The notes beneath the pieces were generated by a model that searched no databases, was not told the origin of the DNA, and saw only the letters and a program-made list of their open reading frames with translations. Position numbers and translations under genes: made by a program. A stretch of DNA of 64,000 nucleotides from Eremothecium cymbalariae DBVPG#7215 (Eukaryota > Ascomycota > Saccharomycetes > Saccharomycetales > Saccharomycetaceae): NCBI RefSeq assembly GCF_000235365.1, contig NC_016452.1:420001-484000 (forward strand), read 5' to 3'. This document shows, piece after piece, positions 58,376 to 64,000 of this stretch; within the stretch, counting starts at the first letter, position 1; each line of letters starts with the position of its first letter.

Positions 58376-60949
58376 TTAGAACCACCATGTAACCAGATTC
58401 CGTAACTTTTCTCCAATACTACCAGAATATTGCCTATGCTCATCCCAAATCATTCTATCCATTTCACGTCTCCCTGTATCCATATCTAACTGGTCTAAAC
58501 GTTGAATTTTTGATGTGCCAAATGTTTTGTAGCTAGCGTAACACGCTATGAATAAGATTAAACCACCATATGACGACACAAAAGACCTGGTTGACCAAAA
58601 CCCATCGATGAAGTTAGTAAAACCCATAAAAAAGACGACTAAAGTTGAGCCTATAAGCCCGTAGAGTGATAAATAGGGTTGGAATGGAGACTTATACGGG
58701 AAATTTGGATCGTCTCTAGAAATAATATCTGGTCTTCTTTTCAACGCAAAATAAAACCTCAAAAATGATACATTCAAACCACACCAGATGATCGCGATCG
58801 TAGCACTGGCTAAGTTTGAAAGCGTCTGGAAGTTTCTATAACAAGCCTCATTTACAGCTAAGTATGCTATAACGCCAAAAGCGCTAGAAAACAAAACAGC
58901 CACCCATGGCACTCCATAATGGTTGCATGTTTGAAATATTCTTGGGGCCTTCTCTTGGGTAGCCATCGAATACAAGGTTCTACTTGAAGCGAATAGCGAT
59001 GAACATGCTGCACTCACTCCAAAGAAAATTAGAATGCCATTGAATGCTGATGCAAATGTGCAAAGACCGAAACTTTGCAATGCTATGACCCACGGACTTT
59101 TGTTTCCGTTGTTGCTGGCACCTAAATTATAAATCTTATCACCTGTACAAGTATTCTCTATCTGCCACTGGATGTCCTCGCTACTCATATTAACAGGATT
59201 ATGAGTAGGGGGGAAATATCTTAGTAATCTGGAGTCACCACTATAAATGTTTAGCCCCGCAAAAAGAATAGCAAGTATATAAATTGGTATTATTTGGGCA
59301 AACGTACGTTTGGTAGCGGCAGGCAAAGTCCTTCTAGGATTGATTGCTTCACCACTAGCAACAAACGCCATTTCAACGCCACTGAAAGAAAATGTGGATA
59401 TTAGTACCACCAACACCACGGACAAAACATTTCCCTTTATACCATGAATACCATTTAGACTTCCTTGTCCTGTGTCCATTAAGTCAAACGTTGGACGAAA
59501 TAGTCCATAGGTAAGTCCAGGTGGTGATTTGGAACTATCCCAAAACCTAAATCCAACTCTTGTATTGCGACCTCCCAAATTTAGCACAAACATGGCAAAC
59601 ATCATGATAATTGTAATTAGTAGTTTGAAAAGAGTAGATGTATAAATTATCTCACCAAAGAACCGCACATCCAATAGGTTTACTGCCGTTACGTATATCC
59701 AGAAAACAGTAACAAATATTAGTGTGGATTTCACGGTAGTAGTCCAATCTGGTGAATAGTAGCTTATCATAAAAATGCTAGCAACAATTTGGCTAGGTAA
59801 TGCAATAGTAAAAGATATCCAATAAGACCACCCCAAGGCAAAACCAAAGGCATCCTCTACAAACCTAGAAGCGAGACCAGAAAAGCCGGAAGATATAGGA
59901 ATTAAGGTTGAAAGTTCGGTAAACGATAGCATAGTTGCTAGACAAATGCTTCCACAAATAGAAAACCCGATTAAAGTTCCCAAAGGTCCTGCCACACTGA
60001 ATGCCTTACCAGAAGTTAAATAAAGCCCTACTCCCAACGAAGCACCAATGGCAATCATCTGAAGATGGCGTGCTGTCAATTTCCTTTGAACGTGATACTT
60101 TTGGGATCTTTTCATAGACATGCTAATTTGCTGATTCGTAGACGACTTAAATTTGTTATAACTACTTGTAAGTACATTGCTGGAAGTGGTTATTAAAAAT
60201 GGATCCCACTTTTCCTTAAGCATTCTCTTCGAGCTGTTATTATAGTTATATTCGTTTCTCTCCCATCGTATATTTTTATCTAAATCAATTATATGTGTCT
60301 CATTCGAATTTGTATCATCTTCCTTTGAACTACTGTACACCGAAATGTTTTGTATTCCTTTATTCTTATTCTCTCGAAGGATTTTACATATCTTTCCCCA
60401 TTTCCCAGGTTTTTTAATATCAATTTGTTCATGACCACCAACAAATATGTCATTTAAATCATCATTGTTTAGTATCTTAATGGGCCTACTACTCATTTCA
60501 TCAAGGAGTTTGTTCATCCTATCTCTTAGTGCATACTCATTTTCAACTTTACGATCGTAAGTTTTAAAATAAACTTCACTACCCTCATCTGTAGGCGTTT
60601 CAGCCCCTTCAGAAACACCCTGCTTAGTTTTGAATCTATTACTTAAATAAAATCGGTCGCTTTTCAAGCGATCTTTTAATTGACTATACCCTTCCTTAAG
60701 CTCTTCATGAATTATAGATTTTAAAATATTACTTTCTGTTGAATTTCGAGGGCTCCCACTGTTCTGTGCCTGACGTGAAGAAGGAATACTATGGTCCGCA
60801 TTATTCAGTATTTTGTTGTCAGCTCCTCCAGATACACGTTCAAAATTTCCTCCCCCCATTTCACTCCCTATGGATCTTCGAGAAGATGAATTTGGGAAGT
60901 TATCATAATTATTCCTCTCTGGAAATAGACCACGGAGAGGACTGGTCAT
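58376..60949 (-). CDS. SSY1: plasma-membrane amino acid sensor Ssy1
   Basis: An 857-residue APC-superfamily protein. It senses external amino acids in the SPS complex (with Ptr3 and Ssy5) and does not itself transport. The N-terminal extension of about 290 residues is long, as in S. cerevisiae Ssy1 (852 residues), and unlike ordinary permeases. The permease core starts QRKLTARHLQMIAIGASLGVG, continues with FSICGSICLATMLSFTELS and FSFSGVEMAFVASGEAINP, and has the enlarged extracellular loop between TM7 and TM8 with CTGDKIYNLG. Twelve membrane segments can be counted roughly. The position next to ACL4 matches YDR160W. Confidence 0.93.
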   Translation of the reverse strand: MTSPLRGLFPERNNYDNFPNSSSRRSIGSEMGGGNFERVSGGADNKILNNADHSIPSSRQAQNSGSPRNSTESNILKSIIHEELKEGYSQLKDRLKSDRFYLSNRFKTKQGVSEGAETPTDEGSEVYFKTYDRKVENEYALRDRMNKLLDEMSSRPIKILNNDDLNDIFVGGHEQIDIKKPGKWGKICKILRENKNKGIQNISVYSSSKEDDTNSNETHIIDLDKNIRWERNEYNYNNSSKRMLKEKWDPFLITTSSNVLTSSYNKFKSSTNQQISMSMKRSQKYHVQRKLTARHLQMIAIGASLGVGLYLTSGKAFSVAGPLGTLIGFSICGSICLATMLSFTELSTLIPISSGFSGLASRFVEDAFGFALGWSYWISFTIALPSQIVASIFMISYYSPDWTTTVKSTLIFVTVFWIYVTAVNLLDVRFFGEIIYTSTLFKLLITIIMMFAMFVLNLGGRNTRVGFRFWDSSKSPPGLTYGLFRPTFDLMDTGQGSLNGIHGIKGNVLSVVLVVLISTFSFSGVEMAFVASGEAINPRRTLPAATKRTFAQIIPIYILAILFAGLNIYSGDSRLLRYFPPTHNPVNMSSEDIQWQIENTCTGDKIYNLGASNNGNKSPWVIALQSFGLCTFASAFNGILIFFGVSAACSSLFASSRTLYSMATQEKAPRIFQTCNHYGVPWVAVLFSSAFGVIAYLAVNEACYRNFQTLSNLASATIAIIWCGLNVSFLRFYFALKRRPDIISRDDPNFPYKSPFQPYLSLYGLIGSTLVVFFMGFTNFIDGFWSTRSFVSSYGGLILFIACYASYKTFGTSKIQRLDQLDMDTGRREMDRMIWDEHRQYSGSIGEKLRNLVTWWF

Positions 60950-61260
60950 TCCAATTTCATTTATTGCTAAGAATCACAGGTGCAATACAGCCTTCTCCAA
61001 TAAATAAACCTTATTAAATCTCAGTAGCTCTCACGAAGCTGTATTATATACTTAAACACACCTAGTCATGGGTTATAAACATTTACGTAGATGCTATAGA
61101 GGTGGTAGAGATGCCAGAAACAGGACAGTCCGCAACACAGAAATGATTATAAATTACATCACGTGATTACGGGAATCATCTCTGGAAGAAGCCACTTCTT
61201 GCAACTATTAGAAGTGAAGCTGGGAAATGTAGTACTGACAATCAAACTCTTGGAGAATTA
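60950..61260. promoter_or_regulatory. SSY1 promoter / NHA1 3' flank
   Basis: A 311-bp gap with TCACGTGA at 61159-61166. Otherwise I see nothing notable. Confidence 0.5.
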
Positions 61261-64000
61261 CTATTTATGGAAAGGTAGGCCTAAAGCAGTTCTGGTTTTT
61301 GAAGTTGATGTATTAGTGTTAACATTTCTGTTGTCATTATTTGGGTTACCACCGGCTATACTTTGCAGAACAGCATGCGGAACATCTTCTTCATCATCAT
61401 CATCTCTTGGGGCCGAATACTCCCCCAAAGCTGTTAATCTTCTAACACGTTCAATTGCAGTTTCTTCTTCTTCATTTACTCCTTTATGTACTACATCATT
61501 CGCCGTATAATCATAGCCGTCAGAAAGTTCAGAAAATTCTTCGTCATCATCTTCAAAGGGTGCATCTGAATGTACCGAAGGAACTGGGGTTAATTTACGC
61601 GGTTGGATATGTTTCTGTGGATTTTCAGCTACGTTTTGAACATCTTCAGTTGCAGGAAGGGATCGGACCGAGGAATTAGATGATCTACCTAGACCAACTG
61701 CAGAAAGCGCCTTGGAGACAACACTTGAACTTCTTTTCTTAACAGAAGTTGAAGATTTACCTGAATCGTGCCTGTTGATTTTATAACGCCTCAAGACTTC
61801 CCCATCTTCATTTTCAATGATCAAGGTGTCATTAACTTTATACGCATGGTATTTAGCACCACGTTCGTCCTGAATTAAGGTTGACTTTTTCAAGAATAAA
61901 GGGGAAACCACCTTTCTCAAAGAGTGCCTCTTCTCCGCCGGAAGATCGGAACGGGAACTGCCCCCGCTACCATCCTCTAGATCCTTACCAGGTCTGCATA
62001 CCATTGTTTGAGCCACGATCTCTCCTTGCTTATTTTCAAGGATGAGATTATTCCCTTCTTGATATGCAATAGTGGGATGCTGGTCATCATTATAATCTGG
62101 GCTGCTCTCTGCTAGTTTCTCCTCATAAGCATTGGAAGAACTACCACTAACCGAAGGAAATTGGATGCGTTCGTCATTAGAAGTATTGGCAGGAGTATTC
62201 TTGTAATTACTCCTGTCATCCATTCCGATACTATGCCGAAAATCACTGGGAGTACTATTCGAGTTATAATTCAAAGACTGTTGACTAGAGTGGTAGGCAT
62301 CATCTTTTGAATCTTGTTCATTTTGATATTCGTCTTCTAGATCTTTTTCTTCGTAGTCCAATTTATCTTCCCTACTTAGAGCAAATGCGGCCGCTTTTGC
62401 TTGTCTTTCACGTACCATCCTTTCTTCTTTTAGCGCGACACTATCAATGGGCTCAAAATCACTACGCTTTGAAGCAGTTCTAAACATCTCCTTTGCTTTG
62501 CTCTTTCTGCTTAGCTTCTTTTGTCTTCTCTTCATTCCACCTACAGGCTTGACCGGAATACCACTTGTTTCAACTGTACCAGCCCTCGTTAGAACCTCCG
62601 GAGGAGCTAATGTATCAATCCGATGTAATGAAAATGAACGACCTGATTTATCCAAGCCAGGTAATCTCTGCATCCAGGAAGAACTACGATTATTTCCATT
62701 AGTTGTGTGGGTAGTAAAAGATTTAGTCAAAGTAATGGTGTTCAAATGACGACCTAAAGTAATGACTGCAACAGAGGAGCCATGAACGATGATCGAAGTC
62801 ACAATTAAGAAACAAACGATAGGCCAGACACATGCTATTAACTGCCAATGTGTTGTTCCATGTGCTGGTAGCTCTCTTAATGGAGTTTCTTCCCCAGTTG
62901 CATGCGCTTCCAACTCTGCCCTAGCCAATATTGCGGCAAAAATTGCCCCAACACCAATTGGACCAAAGTGACCGACAAAAAGTGCTTCACGCCACGACTT
63001 AATATCAGGGATCATGCTCTTGAATACCAAAACTGCTGGAATTCTACGCAATGTAATGACGACAACAGCAAGAATCATCAACCGCCAAATATGCGTGCCA
63101 ATACTAGGATCATTAAACTTTTGCCATGGTATGATGGCACCGAAATAGACAAAATACGCCAAATTTAATAGCAAATCTATAACAGTTGAAACCTTACTCT
63201 CTTCGGTCTTTTTCGCAAACCAACCATCCCAAGCAAACGCTGCACCAGCGGCAAACGATACTAGTAGGTCGTCAACACCTAAAATGGAACCGAAACCTGC
63301 GCACATCATGGCTAGAACCACATAGAACGCTAAAAAGGACTCACGATCTATTATTCGTTTTTCTTCTGCATACCTAATCGCTCTCCTCCCTGTATAGCCT
63401 ATCACAATGCCTAAAATGCAACCAAATATGCATTCATAAAGTATAGTAATACATAACCAATCTTTCATAATTTCACGACTATTACCTGGATAGATTACTA
63501 AATTTAATGATAAATAAATAAACGGAAATGCCATACCATCATTACAGCCCGACTCAGCCGATAATAAATTCCTTAAATGCCCAGGCACTCTTTCTGCAAA
63601 TTTACCAGACACAACTGACTGTGCTAAAATAGGGTCAGTTGCAGTAATACATGCGGAAATTAACAAACTAGATGAAAAATCTAAACCCGGGATTAGTATC
63701 CAGACAAACAAACCAATAATTAGCCAACCTGTAGTCATAACTGGAACTAATAACATTGTTACGGACATCCAATGCTTTAACATATATTTCTTCGGTAACT
63801 CGACCGCGACAGCAAAGATCTGCAAACATAAAACGATGCGCGAGATCTCTAGAGTTATCGAATCAGTATTCCCCCATGCTATAGGATCAAACCAGTCCAA
63901 ACAATGAGGACCCACAATTAAACCAAAAATAACCGCTACAGTCGACTCACCAATATACAGTCTTTCCTTAACGAAAAGCGAAACCAACGAAAAGATACAT
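61261..64000 (-). CDS. NHA1: plasma-membrane Na+(K+)/H+ antiporter Nha1, N terminus outside window
   Basis: A cation-proton antiporter that exports Na+, K+ and Li+ in exchange for protons. The frame is open to the last base, and the residues before VKERLYIGES (CIFSLVSLF) align inside S. cerevisiae Nha1, so only about 20 N-terminal residues are missing. The transport part shows ACITATDPILAQSVVSG, AESGCNDGMAFPF and GSILGVDDLLVSFAAG, whose paired aspartates are needed for transport. The last membrane segments are followed by TLGRHLNTITLTKSFTTHTT. A long hydrophilic tail of about 480 residues, typical of fungal Nha1 and regulatory in function, contains the conserved segments NNLILENKQGEI and NDTLIIENEDGEV. 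Confidence 0.97.
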   Translation of the reverse strand, partial: CIFSLVSLFVKERLYIGESTVAVIFGLIVGPHCLDWFDPIAWGNTDSITLEISRIVLCLQIFAVAVELPKKYMLKHWMSVTMLLVPVMTTGWLIIGLFVWILIPGLDFSSSLLISACITATDPILAQSVVSGKFAERVPGHLRNLLSAESGCNDGMAFPFIYLSLNLVIYPGNSREIMKDWLCITILYECIFGCILGIVIGYTGRRAIRYAEEKRIIDRESFLAFYVVLAMMCAGFGSILGVDDLLVSFAAGAAFAWDGWFAKKTEESKVSTVIDLLLNLAYFVYFGAIIPWQKFNDPSIGTHIWRLMILAVVVITLRRIPAVLVFKSMIPDIKSWREALFVGHFGPIGVGAIFAAILARAELEAHATGEETPLRELPAHGTTHWQLIACVWPIVCFLIVTSIIVHGSSVAVITLGRHLNTITLTKSFTTHTTNGNNRSSSWMQRLPGLDKSGRSFSLHRIDTLAPPEVLTRAGTVETSGIPVKPVGGMKRRQKKLSRKSKAKEMFRTASKRSDFEPIDSVALKEERMVRERQAKAAAFALSREDKLDYEEKDLEDEYQNEQDSKDDAYHSSQQSLNYNSNSTPSDFRHSIGMDDRSNYKNTPANTSNDERIQFPSVSGSSSNAYEEKLAESSPDYNDDQHPTIAYQEGNNLILENKQGEIVAQTMVCRPGKDLEDGSGGSSRSDLPAEKRHSLRKVVSPLFLKKSTLIQDERGAKYHAYKVNDTLIIENEDGEVLRRYKINRHDSGKSSTSVKKRSSSVVSKALSAVGLGRSSNSSVRSLPATEDVQNVAENPQKHIQPRKLTPVPSVHSDAPFEDDDEEFSELSDGYDYTANDVVHKGVNEEEETAIERVRRLTALGEYSAPRDDDDEEDVPHAVLQSIAGGNPNNDNRNVNTNTSTSKTRTALGLPFHK

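Overview
The window is nuclear DNA of a budding yeast of the family Saccharomycetaceae. It holds 30 recognisable genes, close-packed on both strands, with short AT-rich gaps, yeast splice signals (GTATGT, TACTAAC) and products that align throughout with Saccharomyces cerevisiae proteins. Gene order is the best clue to the lineage. Read left to right, the genes interleave two S. cerevisiae blocks, chromosome IV (YDR173 down to YDR160) and chromosome XII (YLR153 down to YLR138), with every orientation preserved. This is the unduplicated order expected of a lineage that split off before the whole-genome duplication (Kluyveromyces, Lachancea, Torulaspora, Zygosaccharomyces and relatives). I cannot name the species. 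I saw no tRNA, rRNA, transposon, centromere or telomere sequence.

Left part (1-23 kb): a ZIP zinc transporter cut by the window edge, ARG82, SUP35 (eRF3) with a one-base frame break at an A7 run, HSP42, SEC7, ACS2, an auxin-efflux-carrier-type transporter (YLR152C type), PCD1, STM1 (with an intron) and STB3. Middle (23-41 kb): GID11, CDC37, TAF10, PEP3/VPS18, SMD3, SEC5, a small coiled-coil protein in the place of YLR146W-A, TRM82, RMP1 and ENG2/ACF2. Right part (41-64 kb): SEC1 (with an intron), an unrecognised 478-residue protein, DPH6, PUT1, RRN5, SLS1, CWC15, NBP2, ACL4, SSY1 and NHA1, the last cut by the right edge.

These are housekeeping genes rather than an operon or an accessory island. 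Two functional threads recur. One is translation and ribosome production: SUP35, STM1, STB3, DPH6, TRM82, RMP1, RRN5 and ACL4. Several of these have PAC and/or RRPE promoter motifs, and STB3 encodes the RRPE-binding protein itself. The other is secretion and membrane traffic: SEC7, SEC5, SEC1 and PEP3.

The least expected items are four. SUP35 is split so that an A_AAA_AAA heptamer precedes an in-frame UGA. STM1 and SEC1 each have a small intron very near the start codon. A 52-bp perfect palindrome lies in the STM1/STB3 divergent promoter. A conserved-position but unidentified gene lies between SEC1 and DPH6.
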